The notes under the pieces: generated by a model
The model's database searches: none
Seen by the model: the letters and a program-made list of their open reading frames with translations, nothing else
What the model was told of the DNA's origin: nothing
Shown: positions 1-9,574 of the stretch, one piece after another
Numbering within the stretch: position 1 is the stretch's first letter
How the letters are laid out: every line of letters starts with the position of its first letter
Position numbers and translations under genes: made by a program
Assembly (NCBI RefSeq): GCF_900156675.1
Contig: NZ_FTOH01000010.1
Coordinates: 1-64,000, forward strand
Length of the DNA stretch: 64,000 nucleotides
DNA from: Thalassolituus maritimus
GTDB lineage: Bacteria > Pseudomonadota > Gammaproteobacteria > Pseudomonadales > Oceanobacteraceae
Direction: 5' to 3'

Positions 1-37
1 TGTAGGTGCTGGTGTTGTAGCTAAAATCATCGAGTGA
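1..37 (+). CDS. tuf: Elongation factor Tu, C-terminal end (partial)
   Basis: Only the last eleven codons and the stop are inside the window. Read from base 2 they give VGAGVVAKIIE and then TGA, which matches the C-terminal beta strand of EF-Tu (E. coli ends VGAGVVAKVLG). EF-Tu delivers aminoacyl-tRNA to the ribosome. Its place directly before rpsJ is the usual str-S10 order in gammaproteobacteria. The identification rests on eleven residues plus context. Confidence 0.85.
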   Translation, partial: VGAGVVAKIIE

Positions 38-158
38 TGAAGCTACCTGCATCGCCTCTGCGGTGTTGTGTCATCGATTTGATTTGTCACTTACATAAGT
101 AAGCTCCTCATCAAATCGATAACACGGCCTGGCAGAGCCTTCTTCGGTAACGCTTCAT
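37..158. other. Long imperfect hairpin in the tuf-rpsJ gap
   Basis: The 122 bases after the tuf stop fold into one nearly continuous stem. Bases 37-43 pair with 152-158, 44-47 with 146-149, 56-61 with 132-137, and 68-71 with 122-125. Bases 73-83 pair with 110-120 as eleven perfect pairs, and a short CTTAC/GTAAG hairpin (90-94 with 99-103) sits near the tip. The element begins on the last base of the tuf stop codon. No reading frame fits it. It could be an mRNA-stabilising 3' UTR, a processing site, a small RNA, or a palindromic mobile remnant. Confidence 0.6.
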
Positions 159-188
159 TTGGGCGATATCGAAGAAAATGCAGAATCC

Positions 189-217
189 AAAAAAGCCCGC
201 TTCGTGCGGGCTTTTTT
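189..217 (+). terminator. Intrinsic terminator after tuf
   Basis: Perfect stem aaaaaagcccgc / gcgggctttttt with a five-base loop, followed by the T run at 212-217. It ends the str/tuf transcript before the S10 promoter. Confidence 0.9.
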
Positions 218-258
218 GAACTTCCAATAAGCCCTTCTGGCTTATTTCTCTAAGCGTG

Positions 259-287
259 TTGACACGTCGCCTGACTCCCCCTACAAT
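259..287 (+). promoter_or_regulatory. S10 operon sigma-70 promoter
   Basis: A consensus TTGACA (259-264) and a near-consensus TACAAT (282-287) are separated by 17 bases. The site lies between the tuf terminator and rpsJ. It leaves a leader of about 50 bases, much shorter than the L4-regulated leader of E. coli. Confidence 0.85.
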
Positions 288-345
288 TCGCGTCCCCTAT
301 TATCTGGGGAAACCGCAAGCTCAAGCACATTAACTGGAGTTTGGT

Positions 346-657
346 ATGCAAAACCAACGAATCCGTATCCGTCTGAAGGCGTTCGACCATCGCCTGATCG
401 ATACTTCGACTCAGGAAATTGTCGATACGGCTAAGCGTACGGGCGCTCAGGTGCGTGGTCCTATTCCACTGCCTACTCGTAAAGAGCGTTATACCGTTCT
501 GGTTTCACCGCACGTTAACAAAGACGCGCGTGACCAGTACGAAATCCGTACGCACAAGCGCATGCTCGACATTGTTGAGCCTACAGAAAAAACTGTAGAT
601 GCGCTGATGAAACTTGATCTGGCTGCCGGTGTGGAAGTTCAGATCAGCCTCGGCTAA
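346..657 (+). CDS. rpsJ: 30S ribosomal protein S10
   Basis: S10 sits in the head of the 30S subunit and also serves as NusE in transcription antitermination. The 103-residue product has the same length as E. coli S10 and shows the family opening ([18 protein letters not shown]) and the conserved THKR stretch. The ATG follows CTGGAG by a normal distance. It is the first gene of the S10 operon, directly downstream of the strong promoter at 259-287. Confidence 0.98.
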   Translation: MQNQRIRIRLKAFDHRLIDTSTQEIVDTAKRTGAQVRGPIPLPTRKERYTVLVSPHVNKDARDQYEIRTHKRMLDIVEPTEKTVDALMKLDLAAGVEVQISLG

Positions 658-759
658 TCCGTAAGGATTTGTCCTAAGGCTCTGTGTAACGCCCGTAATC
701 TCTATTGAAACAAGGGCGGCCATAGCGGGTATCAGCCCCGTACACGAGAGGAAAACAAC

Positions 760-1392
760 ATGGCAATTGGTATTGTCGGTAAAAAAGCGGGTATGACCCG
801 TGTATTTACTGAAGCAGGTCAATCTGTCGCTGTAACTGTACTGCAGGTGACGCCTAACCGCGTTACTCAGGTGAAAACACCTGAAACTGATGGCTACAGT
901 GCTGTTCAGATTGCATTTGGCGAGAAGAAAGCGTCTCGCGTATCTAAGCCTCAAGCTGGCCAGTTTGCGAAAGCAAACGTTGAAGCTGGTAAGGGTCTTA
1001 TTGAGTTCCGTACTGAGGAAGGTTTTGAGCTGGGTCAGGAATTGACCGTTGAACAGTTTGAAGCCGGTCAGAAAGTCGATGTGACTGGTACGACCAAAGG
1101 TAAAGGTTTCCAGGGTGGCGTTAAGCGCTGGAACTTCTCTACCCAGGATGCAACTCACGGTAACTCATTGTCTCACCGTGCGCCTGGCTCTATTGGCCAG
1201 TGTCAGACCCCAGGTCGCGTATGGAAAGGCAAAAAAATGGCAGGCCACATGGGTGCTGAAAAGCAGACTACCCAAATGCTGGAAATTGTTCAGGTTGATA
1301 CCGAGAACAATCTGCTGTTGATCAAAGGTGCTGTGCCAGGTGCGACTGGTTCCGAAGTAATTGTTAAACCAGCTGTAAAGGCTAAGGGGTAA
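760..1392 (+). CDS. rplC: 50S ribosomal protein L3
   Basis: L3 is an early assembly protein of the 50S subunit that reaches towards the peptidyl transferase centre. The product has 210 residues (E. coli 209), starts [16 protein letters not shown], and carries the conserved [11 protein letters not shown] and [14 protein letters not shown] segments. The start is preceded by GAGAGGAAAA. It lies 102 bases after rpsJ, a larger gap than elsewhere in the operon, and 3 bases before rplD. Confidence 0.98.
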   Translation: MAIGIVGKKAGMTRVFTEAGQSVAVTVLQVTPNRVTQVKTPETDGYSAVQIAFGEKKASRVSKPQAGQFAKANVEAGKGLIEFRTEEGFELGQELTVEQFEAGQKVDVTGTTKGKGFQGGVKRWNFSTQDATHGNSLSHRAPGSIGQCQTPGRVWKGKKMAGHMGAEKQTTQMLEIVQVDTENNLLLIKGAVPGATGSEVIVKPAVKAKG

Positions 1393-1395
1393 GCA

Positions 1396-1998
1396 ATGGA
1401 ACTGAAAACGAATACTGGTGCAGCTGTAGCAGTCTCTGACGCTACCTTTGCTCGCGAATTCAACGAATCTCTGGTTCATCAGATTGTTACTGCATACCTT
1501 GCAGGCGGTCGCCAGGGTACTAAAGCTCAGAAAACCCGTTCTGAAGTAGCCGGTGGTGGTAAGAAGCCTTGGCGTCAGAAGGGTACTGGTCGTGCACGTG
1601 CTGGTACTGCAAGCTCTCCTATCTGGCGTTCAGGTGGTGTGACCTTTGCTGCTAAGCCACGTAACTACGAGCAGAAAGTAAACAAGAAGATGTATCGCGC
1701 TGCGATGCAGTCAATTCTGTCTGAGCTGGTTCGTCAGGAACGTCTGGTTGTAGCGGACGACTTCAAAGTTGACACTCACAAAACTAAAGATTTTGTGAAA
1801 AAGCTGAACGCGCTTGAGCTGAATAACGTTCTGATCGTGTCTGATGATGTCGATGAAAAGCTCTACCTGGCTTCACGCAACGTTCCACACGTTGGTGTGA
1901 CCGAAGCAAGCAGTGTTGATCCAGTCAGCCTGATCGCTTTCGACAAGATCCTGGTAACCGTGCAGGCCCTTAAGAAACTTGAGGAGGCTTACGCATGA
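1396..1998 (+). CDS. rplD: 50S ribosomal protein L4
   Basis: L4 lines the nascent peptide exit tunnel. In E. coli it also represses its own operon by binding the S10 leader; whether that happens here is unknown because the leader is short. The product has 200 residues and contains the conserved tunnel loop ([18 protein letters not shown]). The start follows AAGGGG. The last four bases overlap the rplW start (ATGA), which suggests translational coupling. Confidence 0.98.
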   Translation: MELKTNTGAAVAVSDATFAREFNESLVHQIVTAYLAGGRQGTKAQKTRSEVAGGGKKPWRQKGTGRARAGTASSPIWRSGGVTFAAKPRNYEQKVNKKMYRAAMQSILSELVRQERLVVADDFKVDTHKTKDFVKKLNALELNNVLIVSDDVDEKLYLASRNVPHVGVTEASSVDPVSLIAFDKILVTVQALKKLEEAYA

Positions 1999-2291
1999 AC
2001 CGTGAACGTATCTACAAAGTACTGGTAGCTCCTCACATTTCTGAGAAAGCGACCATCCTGGCAGATAAAGCTGGTCAGTACGTGTTCCGTGTAGCACCTG
2101 ACGCAACTAAGCCAGAGATCAAAAAGGCTGTTGAAGCTCTGTTCGAAGTGAAAGTTCAGTCCGTACAGACCGTCAACATTAAAGGTAAGACCAAGCGTAC
2201 CGCTCGCGGTATGGGTAAGCGTAACGACATCCGCAAAGCGTATGTACGTCTCGTGCCTGGTCAAGACATCGACTTCGCTGACGCGGAATAA
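1995..2291 (+). CDS. rplW: 50S ribosomal protein L23
   Basis: L23 lies at the exit of the ribosomal tunnel and is the docking site for trigger factor and SRP. The 98-residue product has the family features [12 protein letters not shown] near the N-terminus and the basic loop [20 protein letters not shown]. The ATG overlaps the rplD stop, and rplB follows after 14 bases. Confidence 0.98.
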   Translation: MNRERIYKVLVAPHISEKATILADKAGQYVFRVAPDATKPEIKKAVEALFEVKVQSVQTVNIKGKTKRTARGMGKRNDIRKAYVRLVPGQDIDFADAE

Positions 2292-2305
2292 GAGGAGCTT
2301 AAGTC

Positions 2306-3133
2306 ATGGCATTGGTGAAAACTAAACCGACTTCAGCTGGCCGTCGTCATCTGGTTAAAGTCGTAAACAGCGAACTGCACAAAGGTAAGCCTTTTGCGGG
2401 TCTGCTGGAGAAGAAGTCAAAGAGCGGTGGCCGTAACAACAACGGTCGTATCACTACTCGTCACATCGGTGGTGGTCACAAGCAGCATTACCGTATTGTT
2501 GACTTCAAGCGTAACAAAGATGGTGTTCCTGCTGTTGTTGAGCGTCTGGAATACGATCCGAACCGTAGCGCAAACATCGCCCTGCTGAAGTACTCAGACG
2601 GTGAGCGTCGCTACATCCTTGCACCTAAAGGTCTGACTGCAGGTGACGAGGTTGTTTCAGGTGAACACGCGCCTATTAAACCAGGTAGCGCTATGCCACT
2701 GCGTAACATTCCAGTGGGTAGTACTGTTCACAACGTTGAGTTGAAGCCAGGTAAAGGCGGCCAGATGGCTCGTTCTGCCGGTGCATCTGCTCAGCTGGTT
2801 GCCCGTGAAGGTACCTACTGCACACTGCGTCTTCGTTCAGGCGAAATGCGTAAAGTGCTGTCAGATTGCCGCGCAACACTGGGTGAAGTTGGTAACTCTG
2901 AACACTCTCTGCGTGAGCTGGGTAAAGCTGGTGCTTCCCGCTGGCGTGGTATCCGTCCGACCGTCCGCGGTGTGGTAATGAACCCTGTCGATCACCCACA
3001 CGGTGGTGGTGAGGGTCGTACCTCTGGTGGTCGTCATCCGGTTACTCCTTGGGGTGTTCCGACTAAGGGTTACAAGACTCGTAAGAATAAGCGTACCGAC
3101 AAACTGATCGTACGCCGTCGTTCTGCGAAATAA
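2306..3133 (+). CDS. rplB: 50S ribosomal protein L2
   Basis: L2 is among the most conserved proteins of the 50S subunit. It is needed for subunit association and peptidyl transferase assembly. The product has 275 residues (E. coli 273). The conserved [13 protein letters not shown] segment, with the functionally important histidine, is present near the C-terminus, as is [18 protein letters not shown] in the first quarter. A GAGG box precedes the ATG. Confidence 0.98.
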   Translation: MALVKTKPTSAGRRHLVKVVNSELHKGKPFAGLLEKKSKSGGRNNNGRITTRHIGGGHKQHYRIVDFKRNKDGVPAVVERLEYDPNRSANIALLKYSDGERRYILAPKGLTAGDEVVSGEHAPIKPGSAMPLRNIPVGSTVHNVELKPGKGGQMARSAGASAQLVAREGTYCTLRLRSGEMRKVLSDCRATLGEVGNSEHSLRELGKAGASRWRGIRPTVRGVVMNPVDHPHGGGEGRTSGGRHPVTPWGVPTKGYKTRKNKRTDKLIVRRRSAK

Positions 3134-3150
3134 ATAGAGAGGATTGAACT

Positions 3151-3426
3151 GTGCCACGTTCATTGAAAAAAGGTCCATTTATCGACCACCACTTGATGAA
3201 AAAGGTAGAGACCGCTCTTGAGGCTAACGACAAGCGTCCGATCAAGACATGGTCTCGCCGTTCTACGATCTTCCCGGATTTCGTAGGACTGACGATCGCC
3301 GTACATAACGGCAAACAACACGTGCCTGTTTTCGTAACTGAAGACATGGTTGGTCATAAACTCGGCGAATTCGCGTTGACCCGTACCTACAAGGGTCACA
3401 TTGCGGATAAGAAAGCCAAACGTTAA
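3151..3426 (+). CDS. rpsS: 30S ribosomal protein S19
   Basis: S19 sits in the 30S head next to S13 and contacts A-site tRNA. The product has 91 residues (E. coli 92) and begins [15 protein letters not shown]. The start codon is GTG, preceded by AGAGAGGATTG; an upstream ATG is not available in frame. It lies between rplB (17 bases upstream) and rplV (13 bases downstream), the universal order. Confidence 0.98.
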   Translation: MPRSLKKGPFIDHHLMKKVETALEANDKRPIKTWSRRSTIFPDFVGLTIAVHNGKQHVPVFVTEDMVGHKLGEFALTRTYKGHIADKKAKR

Positions 3427-3439
3427 GGGGTGAATAGAT

Positions 3440-3772
3440 ATGTCTGAAGTAGCCGCTGTATTACGTGGTGCTCGCTTGTCTGCACAGAAAGGTCGCCTGG
3501 TTGTTGACAGCATCCGCGGTAAAAAGGTTGCCGAAGCACTGGATATCCTGAGCTTCAGTACCACTAAGGGTGCGGACCTGGTTAAGAAAGTGCTGGAGTC
3601 TGCCATCGCCAATGCTGAGCACAATAACGGTGCTGACGTCGATGAGCTGCGTGTTTCCACCGCATTCGTTGATGAAGGTATGACTATGAAGCGTATCCGT
3701 CCACGTGCTAAAGGCCGTGCGGACCGTATCTTCAAACGTACCTGTCACATCACTGTGAAAGTTTCAGAATAA
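3440..3772 (+). CDS. rplV: 50S ribosomal protein L22
   Basis: L22 lines the exit tunnel with L4, and its beta hairpin can sense stalling peptides. The product has 110 residues, the E. coli length. It shows the family helix ([18 protein letters not shown]) and the C-terminal hairpin ([21 protein letters not shown]). The ATG follows AAGGGGTG. Confidence 0.98.
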   Translation: MSEVAAVLRGARLSAQKGRLVVDSIRGKKVAEALDILSFSTTKGADLVKKVLESAIANAEHNNGADVDELRVSTAFVDEGMTMKRIRPRAKGRADRIFKRTCHITVKVSE

Positions 3773-3784
3773 GGAGTTGGTCAG

Positions 3785-4471
3785 ATGGGTCAAAAAGTTC
3801 ATCCAACCGGTATCCGTTTAGGTATCACTAAAGACCATAACTCGGTCTGGTATGCCGGTAAGGATAAGTACGCCGACAACCTGCTGGCTGACATCGCTGT
3901 TCGTTCTCTGATCGAAAAGCGTCTTGAAAAAGCTTCAGTGAGCAAGGTCGTTATTGAGCGTCCAGCGCAAAACGCCAAAGTTACTATTCACACTGCCCGT
4001 CCAGGCATCGTGATTGGTAAGAAAGGTGAAGACGTAGAAGTTCTGCGTAAAGATGTCAGTGAATTGATGGGTATTCCGGTACACATCAACATTGAAGAAG
4101 TTCGTAAACCGGATCTGGATGCCAAACTGGTAGCACAGAGCGTTGCAAACCAGCTTGAGCGTCGTGTGATGTTCCGTCGTGCTATGAAGCGCGCGGTACA
4201 GAACGCAATGCGTGGCGGTGCGCAAGGTATCAAGATCCAGGTGGGCGGTCGTTTAGGTGGTGCTGAAATCGCTCGTTCAGAGTGGTACCGCGAAGGTCGT
4301 GTTCCTCTGCACACTCTGCGTGCAGATATCGATTACGCGACTTACGAAGCACACACTACTTACGGTGTTATTGGCGTGAAAGTCTGGATCTTCAAAGGTG
4401 AGATTCTGGGCGGTATCGAAGAAGTTCGTGAGCGCGCTAAGAACCAGGGTAAGAAAAAAGGCCGTTCATAA
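3785..4471 (+). CDS. rpsC: 30S ribosomal protein S3
   Basis: S3 forms part of the mRNA entry channel and helicase region of the 30S subunit. The product has 228 residues (E. coli 233). The start [14 protein letters not shown] and the KH-domain GxxG (IGKKGED) are visible, followed by the conserved C-terminal domain ([14 protein letters not shown]). The ATG follows AAGGAG. rplP begins 12 bases later. Confidence 0.98.
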   Translation: MGQKVHPTGIRLGITKDHNSVWYAGKDKYADNLLADIAVRSLIEKRLEKASVSKVVIERPAQNAKVTIHTARPGIVIGKKGEDVEVLRKDVSELMGIPVHINIEEVRKPDLDAKLVAQSVANQLERRVMFRRAMKRAVQNAMRGGAQGIKIQVGGRLGGAEIARSEWYREGRVPLHTLRADIDYATYEAHTTYGVIGVKVWIFKGEILGGIEEVRERAKNQGKKKGRS

Positions 4472-4483
4472 GGGGATTGAGTA

Positions 4484-4897
4484 ATGTTGTTACCAAAACG
4501 TACCAAGTTCCGTAAAGTCCAGACCGGCCGTAACCGTGGTCTTGCCATTCGTGGCTCCAAGGTTAGCTTTGGTGAGTACGCACTGAAAGCTACTGGCCGT
4601 GGTCGTATGACTTCACGTCAGATCGAGGCAGCGCGTCGTGCGATGACTCGTAAAATTAAACGTGGTGGTAAAATCTGGATCCGCGTTTTCCCGGACAAGC
4701 CGATCACTGCGAAGCCTCTTGAGGTTCGTCAGGGTAAAGGTAAGGGTAACGTTGAATACTGGGTTTGCCAGATCCAGCCAGGCAAAGTCCTGTATGAGAT
4801 GGAAGGTGTGTCGGAAGAACTCGCACGTGAAGCCTTCGCTCTGGCTGCCGCCAAACTGCCATTTGAAACACAGTTTGTTAAACGGACGGTGCTGTGA
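4484..4897 (+). CDS. rplP: 50S ribosomal protein L16
   Basis: L16 is a late assembly protein near the A-site tRNA. The product has 137 residues (E. coli 136), with the conserved start [11 protein letters not shown] and the [11 protein letters not shown] loop that reaches towards the peptidyl transferase centre. The stop TGA shares its last base with the rpmC ATG, so translation of the two is probably coupled. Confidence 0.98.
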   Translation: MLLPKRTKFRKVQTGRNRGLAIRGSKVSFGEYALKATGRGRMTSRQIEAARRAMTRKIKRGGKIWIRVFPDKPITAKPLEVRQGKGKGNVEYWVCQIQPGKVLYEMEGVSEELAREAFALAAAKLPFETQFVKRTVL

Positions 4898-5088
4898 TGA
4901 AAGCAAGTGAACTGAAAGAAAAGTCAGTAGCTGAGCTGCAATCTCAGCTTGAAGAACTGTTGGGCGAGCAATTCAAATTGCGTATGAGCAAAGCGACTAA
5001 CCAGCTGGGTCAAACCCACCTGCTGCGCGAAACTCGTCGTGATATTGCCCGTGTAAAAACCGTGTTGGCCAGCAAGGCAGGTGAATGA
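4897..5088 (+). CDS. rpmC: 50S ribosomal protein L29
   Basis: L29 is a small helical protein near the tunnel exit. Starting at the ATG that overlaps the rplP stop gives 63 residues beginning [10 protein letters not shown], the E. coli length. A GTG one codon earlier is also possible but would add an extra residue not seen in the family. The conserved LLREQFxLRM-type helix appears as [14 protein letters not shown]. Confidence 0.95.
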   Translation: MKASELKEKSVAELQSQLEELLGEQFKLRMSKATNQLGQTHLLRETRRDIARVKTVLASKAGE

Positions 5089-5090
5089 CC

Positions 5091-5357
5091 ATGACTGAGA
5101 ACACAAAAACTGCCCGCACATTGAGCGGTCGCGTTGTCAGCAACAAGATGGACAAGTCCGTGACTGTGCTGGTTGAACGCTTCGTGAAGCACCCGATCTA
5201 TAAAAAGTTCGTGAAGCGCTCCACGAAAGTAATGGCACACGATGCCAACAACGAGTGTCAAATTGGCGACACCGTTACTGTAAAAGAGTCGCGTCCTATG
5301 TCTAAAAACAAGACTTGGGCGCTGGTATCAATCGACGAGCGCGCCGCCAAGGTTTAA
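5091..5357 (+). CDS. rpsQ: 30S ribosomal protein S17
   Basis: S17 is a primary 16S-binding OB-fold protein. The second ATG (5091) is preferred over the one at 5085 because AGGTGA at 5079-5084 is six bases from it and the resulting start ([16 protein letters not shown]) lines up with E. coli S17. This gives 88 residues. [18 protein letters not shown] and the C-terminal [13 protein letters not shown] are diagnostic. It is the last gene of the S10 group. Confidence 0.95.
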   Translation: MTENTKTARTLSGRVVSNKMDKSVTVLVERFVKHPIYKKFVKRSTKVMAHDANNECQIGDTVTVKESRPMSKNKTWALVSIDERAAKV

Positions 5358-5388
5358 TACCGGGCGCACGTAGTTAGGAGCGATAGGC

Positions 5389-5757
5389 ATGATCCAGACA
5401 CAATCCATGCTTGACGTTGCCGACAACAGCGGCGCGAAGCGTGTTCAGTGCATTAAAGTACTGGGCGGCTCTCATCGTCGTTATGCCGGCATCGGTGACC
5501 TGATCAAGGTATCCGTAAAGGAAGCAATTCCACGCGGTAAAGTTAAGAAAGGCCAGGTGATGAACGCAGTTGTTGTTCGTACCCGTAAAGGCGTACGTCG
5601 TCCGGATGGTTCAATCATCCGTTTCGACACCAACTCTGCGGTACTGCTGAATGCGTCGAACGCACCAGTTGGCACACGTATCTTCGGCCCTGTGACTCGT
5701 GAACTGCGTTCTGAGCAGTTCATGAAGATCATTTCCCTTGCGCCTGAAGTGCTTTAA
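5389..5757 (+). CDS. rplN: 50S ribosomal protein L14
   Basis: L14 sits at the subunit interface and takes part in intersubunit bridges. The product has 122 residues and starts [17 protein letters not shown], typical of the family. The conserved [20 protein letters not shown] segment is present. It opens the spc gene group, but there is only a 31-base gap after rpsQ and no obvious promoter, so it is probably read with the S10 operon. Confidence 0.98.
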   Translation: MIQTQSMLDVADNSGAKRVQCIKVLGGSHRRYAGIGDLIKVSVKEAIPRGKVKKGQVMNAVVVRTRKGVRRPDGSIIRFDTNSAVLLNASNAPVGTRIFGPVTRELRSEQFMKIISLAPEVL

Positions 5758-5768
5758 GGAGCAGTGAA

Positions 5769-6083
5769 ATGTTGAAAATTCGCAGAAATGACGAAGTAGT
5801 TGTTATCGCCGGTAAAGACAAAGGCAAGCGCGGCAAGGTACAGAAAGTACTGGCTGACGGTCGTCTGATTGTCTCTGGCATTAACATGGTGAAAAAACAC
5901 CAGAAACCAAACCCGTACCTGCAGCAGCCAGGCGGCATCGTTGAAAAAGAAGCCAGCATTCAGGTTTCAAACGTTGCAATCTGGAACCCTAAGACTGAGA
6001 AAGCTGACCGTGTTGGCTTCAAGGTTGAAGGCGAGAGCAAGGTACGTATCTTCAAATCTACTGGCGATCAAGTTGACGCCTGA
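5769..6083 (+). CDS. rplX: 50S ribosomal protein L24
   Basis: L24 is an assembly initiator of the 50S subunit. The product has 104 residues, the E. coli length, with the KOW-type opening ([20 protein letters not shown]) and the conserved [15 protein letters not shown]. It follows rplN by 11 bases. Confidence 0.97.
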   Translation: MLKIRRNDEVVVIAGKDKGKRGKVQKVLADGRLIVSGINMVKKHQKPNPYLQQPGGIVEKEASIQVSNVAIWNPKTEKADRVGFKVEGESKVRIFKSTGDQVDA

Positions 6084-6100
6084 TAGGACTGGATACTGCT

Positions 6101-6640
6101 ATGTCACGTTTAAAAGACCTGTACAAGAATGAAGTAGTAGCCAAGCTGACTGAAGAGTTTGGTTACAAAAACCCAATGGAAGTGCCGCGCGTTTCTAAAA
6201 TCACCCTGAACATGGGTGTTGGTGAAGCGCTGGGTGACAAGAAGCTGATGGACAGCGCAGTTGCTGATATGGAAGCAATTGCCGGTCAGAAAGCGATCGT
6301 TACCAAGGCACGTAAATCAGTCGCGGGCTTTAAAGTCCGTGAAGGCTGGCCGATTGGCTGTAAAGTAACCCTGCGTCGTGACCGTATGTGGGAATTCATG
6401 GATCGCCTGGTAGACATCTCTCTGCCACGTGTGCGCGACTTCCGTGGTATTAACCCTAAGTCATTCGACGGTCGTGGTAACTACAGCATGGGCGTGAAGG
6501 AACAGATCATCTTCCCGGAAATTGAATACGATAAAGTAGACAAGGTTCGCGGTATGGATGTCACCATCACCACTACGGCTAAAACAAACGATGAAGGCCG
6601 CGCTTTGCTGAAAGCGCTGCAGTTCCCGTTCCGCAACTGA
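6101..6640 (+). CDS. rplE: 50S ribosomal protein L5
   Basis: L5 binds 5S rRNA and contacts P-site tRNA. The product has 179 residues, identical in length to E. coli L5, with the conserved [27 protein letters not shown] and [12 protein letters not shown] segments. In E. coli the S8 repressor binds the mRNA near this start; I did not model that here. Confidence 0.98.
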   Translation: MSRLKDLYKNEVVAKLTEEFGYKNPMEVPRVSKITLNMGVGEALGDKKLMDSAVADMEAIAGQKAIVTKARKSVAGFKVREGWPIGCKVTLRRDRMWEFMDRLVDISLPRVRDFRGINPKSFDGRGNYSMGVKEQIIFPEIEYDKVDKVRGMDVTITTTAKTNDEGRALLKALQFPFRN

Positions 6641-6650
6641 GGAGTGAATC

Positions 6651-6956
6651 ATGGCCAAAATTAGCATGAAGCAGCGCGAGCTGAAGCGTGAAAAACTGGT
6701 TGCCAAGTTCGCTGCCAAGCGCGAAGAACTGAAAGCCATCATCAAAAACCCAGCGTCTTCTGATGAAGATCGCTGGAACGCACAACAGGCTCTGCAGCAG
6801 CTGCCGCGTGATTCGTCACCAAGCCGTCTGCAGCGTCGTTGTCAGATGACAGGCCGTCCGCACGGCGTTTACCGTAAGTTCAAGCTGTCACGTATTAAAC
6901 TGCGTGAAGAAGGCATGAAAGGTAACGTGCCTGGTCTGAAAAAAGCTAGTTGGTAA
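6651..6956 (+). CDS. rpsN: 30S ribosomal protein S14, zinc-free type
   Basis: S14 sits in the 30S head. The product has 101 residues, the length of the zinc-independent class, and lacks the paired CxxC motifs of the zinc-binding class; only one cysteine is seen ([11 protein letters not shown]). The ATG follows GAGGAG. It is followed by an unusually long 168-base gap before rpsH. Confidence 0.97.
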   Translation: MAKISMKQRELKREKLVAKFAAKREELKAIIKNPASSDEDRWNAQQALQQLPRDSSPSRLQRRCQMTGRPHGVYRKFKLSRIKLREEGMKGNVPGLKKASW

Positions 6957-6979
6957 GCAATTCCCAACTCGTGTAGAAT
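6950..6979 (+). promoter_or_regulatory. Possible internal promoter before rpsH
   Basis: TTGGTA (6950-6955, overlapping the rpsN stop) and TAGAAT (6974-6979) are 18 bases apart. It stands at the head of the only sizeable gap inside the spc group. It may give extra transcription of rpsH onwards. Confidence 0.45.
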
Positions 6980-7001
6980 GCGCGCCTGATTTCAGGTGCG
7001 C
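6980..7001 (+). other. Hairpin at the start of the rpsH leader
   Basis: Ten pairs, one of them G.U, with a two-base tip. The left arm is GCGCGCCTGA (6980-6989) and the right arm is 6992-7001. It starts one base after the putative -10 box, so a transcript from that promoter would carry it close to its 5' end. Only a weak pyrimidine tract follows, so a terminator is possible but unconvincing. Confidence 0.5.
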
Positions 7002-7124
7002 TTCTCTTTACTCTGCCAAATCCTTGTTCTGCAATGCAGCTTGGATCGGCGGAGTATTGTCGTCTCAGGATTTTTTCCGGATGGGCATGGGGAGAGGGGC
7101 GCTGTACAACCGAGGAATATACAA

Positions 7125-7517
7125 ATGAGTATGCAAGATACGTTGGCGGATATGTTCACCCGCATTCGTAATGCCCAGCAAGCTGGTCACACGAATGTAA
7201 GCATGCCGTCATCAAAAATTAAGAAGTCTGTGGCTCAGGTTCTCGAATCTGAAGGCTACATCGCTGGCTTCTCTGTCGATAGTGAGGTTAAGCCTACTAT
7301 GACTATCGACCTGAAATACTACGAAGGCAAGCCGGTTATTGAGCGCATTCAGCGTGTTAGCCGTCCTGGTCTGCGTCAGTACCGTGGTACTACCGAGCTG
7401 CCTAAAGTAGAGGCTGGTCTGGGCGTTGCCATCGTTTCAACTTCGAAAGGCGTAATGACTGACCGCGCTGCCCGTGCTGCGGGTGTTGGCGGCGAAGTCA
7501 TCGCGACCGTATTCTAA
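7125..7517 (+). CDS. rpsH: 30S ribosomal protein S8
   Basis: S8 binds the central domain of 16S rRNA and in E. coli represses the spc operon. The open frame extends 43 codons upstream, but the ATG at 7125 follows CGAGGA and gives [16 protein letters not shown], 130 residues, equal to E. coli S8. The C-terminal [21 protein letters not shown] is diagnostic. It starts after the 168-base gap with its own candidate promoter and hairpin. Confidence 0.97.
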   Translation: MSMQDTLADMFTRIRNAQQAGHTNVSMPSSKIKKSVAQVLESEGYIAGFSVDSEVKPTMTIDLKYYEGKPVIERIQRVSRPGLRQYRGTTELPKVEAGLGVAIVSTSKGVMTDRAARAAGVGGEVIATVF

Positions 7518-7528
7518 GGAGTTTATCG

Positions 7529-8062
7529 ATGTCTCGCGTAGCAAAAGCTCCTGTCGCAATCCCAGCTGGCGTTGAAGTCAAGCTGGCTGACGACAAGATC
7601 ACTATTAAAGGCAAACAAGGTCAGCTTGAACTCGACGTTCACGCTTCTGTGGCAATCAGCCAGGAAGAGAACGAACTGAAGTTCGCGCCTAAGTCTGCCG
7701 ACAAACAGGCTAACGCCCTCGCCGGTACTTTCCGGTCACTGGTTAACAACATGGTTACTGGTGTCAGCGTTGGTTTTGAGAAGAAACTGATTCTTCAGGG
7801 TGTTGGTTACCGTGCAAAAGCAGCTGGTAATACTCTGAATCTGTCACTGGGTTTCTCTCACCCTGTTGATTATGCACTGCCTGAAGGCGTAACTGCCGAA
7901 ACCCCAAGCCAGACTGAAGTCGTTATCAAAGGTATCGACAAACAGCAGGTTGGTCAGGTTGCTGCTGAGATCCGTGGCTATCGTCCACCAGAGCCTTATA
8001 AAGGTAAGGGTGTTCGTTATGCTGATGAAAATGTGCGTCGTAAAGAAGCCAAGAAAAAGTAA
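7529..8062 (+). CDS. rplF: 50S ribosomal protein L6
   Basis: L6 lies near the factor-binding site of the 50S subunit. The product has 177 residues, the E. coli length, beginning [17 protein letters not shown] and ending with the conserved [26 protein letters not shown]-type tail. The ATG follows AAGGAG. Confidence 0.98.
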   Translation: MSRVAKAPVAIPAGVEVKLADDKITIKGKQGQLELDVHASVAISQEENELKFAPKSADKQANALAGTFRSLVNNMVTGVSVGFEKKLILQGVGYRAKAAGNTLNLSLGFSHPVDYALPEGVTAETPSQTEVVIKGIDKQQVGQVAAEIRGYRPPEPYKGKGVRYADENVRRKEAKKK

Positions 8063-8072
8063 GGGCTAGGCC

Positions 8073-8423
8073 ATGAATGAGAAGAAAAAAGCTCGTCTGC
8101 GCCGTGCCGCGAAAACACGGACTAACATCCGTGACAAAGGCGCGGTACGTCTGTGCGTACACCGCACACCAAGACACATCTACGCTCAGGTCATTGCTGC
8201 TAACGGCGCAACCGTACTGGCAACTGCTTCTACTGTAGAAGCTGATCTGCGTAGCGAAATCACTGGTAATGTTTCTGCAGCTACCAAAGTTGGTCAACTG
8301 ATCGCAGAGCGCGCGAAAGCCGCTGGCGTGACCAAAGTAGCGTTCGATCGTTCCGGTTTCAAATACCATGGTCGTGTTAAAGCTCTGGCTGACGCGGCTC
8401 GTGAAAGCGGCCTGGAATTCTAA
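8073..8423 (+). CDS. rplR: 50S ribosomal protein L18
   Basis: L18 binds 5S rRNA together with L5. The product has 116 residues (E. coli 117). The basic N-terminus ([16 protein letters not shown]), the [15 protein letters not shown] strand and the C-terminal [20 protein letters not shown] are typical. It lies 10 bases from each neighbour. Confidence 0.98.
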   Translation: MNEKKKARLRRAAKTRTNIRDKGAVRLCVHRTPRHIYAQVIAANGATVLATASTVEADLRSEITGNVSAATKVGQLIAERAKAAGVTKVAFDRSGFKYHGRVKALADAARESGLEF

Positions 8424-8433
8424 GGGGTAGATC

Positions 8434-8946
8434 ATGGCGAATAACGAACGTAACAACGAACGTAACGAAAGCGAACTGCAGGAAAAGCTGGTTCAGGTGA
8501 ACCGCGTAGCCAAAGTAGTTAAAGGTGGTCGTATCTTCGCATTCACAGCTCTGACTGTGGTAGGCGATGGCAACGGTCGCGTTGGCTTTGGTCGTGGTAA
8601 ATCCCGCGAAGTACCAACTGCAATCCAGAAAGCAATGGAACAGGCTAAGCGCAACATGATCGACGTCCAGCTGGACGGTTCGACTCTGCAGTACCCGGTT
8701 AAGGCCGTGCACTCAGGTTCGCGCATCTTCATGCAGCCTGCATCTGAAGGTACCGGTATTATTGCCGGTGGTGCGATGCGTGCCGTTCTGGAAATGGTTG
8801 GTGTTAAAAACGTACTGGCCAAGTGCTATGGCTCAACTAACCCGGTGAACGTAGTTCGCGCGACCTTTAATGGTCTGGCGCAGATGAAATCACCAGAGCA
8901 GGTTGCAGCTAAGCGTGGCAAGTCAGTTGAAGACATTCTGGGGTAA
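8434..8946 (+). CDS. rpsE: 30S ribosomal protein S5
   Basis: S5 is involved in decoding accuracy and mRNA unwinding. The product has 170 residues (E. coli 167). After an asparagine- and glutamate-rich N-terminus come the double-stranded RNA-binding-like domain ([16 protein letters not shown]) and the second domain with [16 protein letters not shown]. rpmD starts six bases later. Confidence 0.98.
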   Translation: MANNERNNERNESELQEKLVQVNRVAKVVKGGRIFAFTALTVVGDGNGRVGFGRGKSREVPTAIQKAMEQAKRNMIDVQLDGSTLQYPVKAVHSGSRIFMQPASEGTGIIAGGAMRAVLEMVGVKNVLAKCYGSTNPVNVVRATFNGLAQMKSPEQVAAKRGKSVEDILG

Positions 8947-8952
8947 TCTGAC

Positions 8953-9138
8953 ATGGCTAAGAAAACCGTAAAAGTTACCCAGACCCGCAGTACTATTGGC
9001 AAACTGCCAAAGCACCGCGAGACCATGAAAGGTCTGGGCCTGCGTCGTATTGGTCACACTGTTGAGCTGGAAGATACTCCTTCTGTCCGCGGCATGATCA
9101 ATCAAGTTCAATACATGGTTAAGGTAGAAGGGGAGTAA
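8953..9138 (+). CDS. rpmD: 50S ribosomal protein L30
   Basis: L30 is a small globular 50S protein. The 61-residue product contains the family pattern [20 protein letters not shown] and [18 protein letters not shown]. rplO starts two bases after the stop. Confidence 0.97.
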   Translation: MAKKTVKVTQTRSTIGKLPKHRETMKGLGLRRIGHTVELEDTPSVRGMINQVQYMVKVEGE

Positions 9139-9139
9139 T

Positions 9140-9574
9140 ATGCGTCTCAACGAATTGAGCCCGGCTCCTGGTTCTAAGCCTACTGCTAAGCGTGTTGGTC
9201 GTGGTATCGGTTCTGGTCTGGGTAAGACCGGCGGCCGTGGTCACAAAGGTCAGAAATCACGTTCTGGCGGTAAAGTAGCTCCAGGCTTCGAAGGCGGTCA
9301 GATGCCAATCCACCGTCGTCTGCCTAAGTTCGGCTTCACTTCACGTCAGGCACAGTACGTTGCTGAGATTCGTCTCAACGAACTGGCTCTGGTTGAAGGT
9401 GAAACTGTCGATCTGGCAGCGCTGAAAGCTGCTGACGTAATTGGCGAGAAAATTAAACAGGCTCGCGTAATTCTGTCTGGCGAAATCAGCAAAGCTGTGA
9501 CCGTTAAAGGTCTGAAAGTTACTAAAGGCGCTAAAGCTGCTATTGAAGCAGCGGGTGGTAAGGTCGAAGACTAA
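9140..9574 (+). CDS. rplO: 50S ribosomal protein L15
   Basis: L15 is an assembly protein of the large subunit. The product has 144 residues, as in E. coli. The glycine- and basic-rich N-terminal arm ([20 protein letters not shown]) and the C-terminal domain are present. The stop TAA shares its last base with the secY ATG, implying translational coupling. Confidence 0.98.
   Translation: MRLNELSPAPGSKPTAKRVGRGIGSGLGKTGGRGHKGQKSRSGGKVAPGFEGGQMPIHRRLPKFGFTSRQAQYVAEIRLNELALVEGETVDLAALKAADVIGEKIKQARVILSGEISKAVTVKGLKVTKGAKAAIEAAGGKVED

Noticed and set aside
505-1158. 217-residue minus-strand open frame across rpsJ and rplC
   Set aside because: It lies antisense to two certain ribosomal genes and has no ribosome site or recognisable domain; a shadow frame.
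6996-7124. 43-codon upstream extension of rpsH
   Set aside because: The ATG at 7125 has a good ribosome site and gives exactly the length and start of E. coli S8; the extension is leader sequence.
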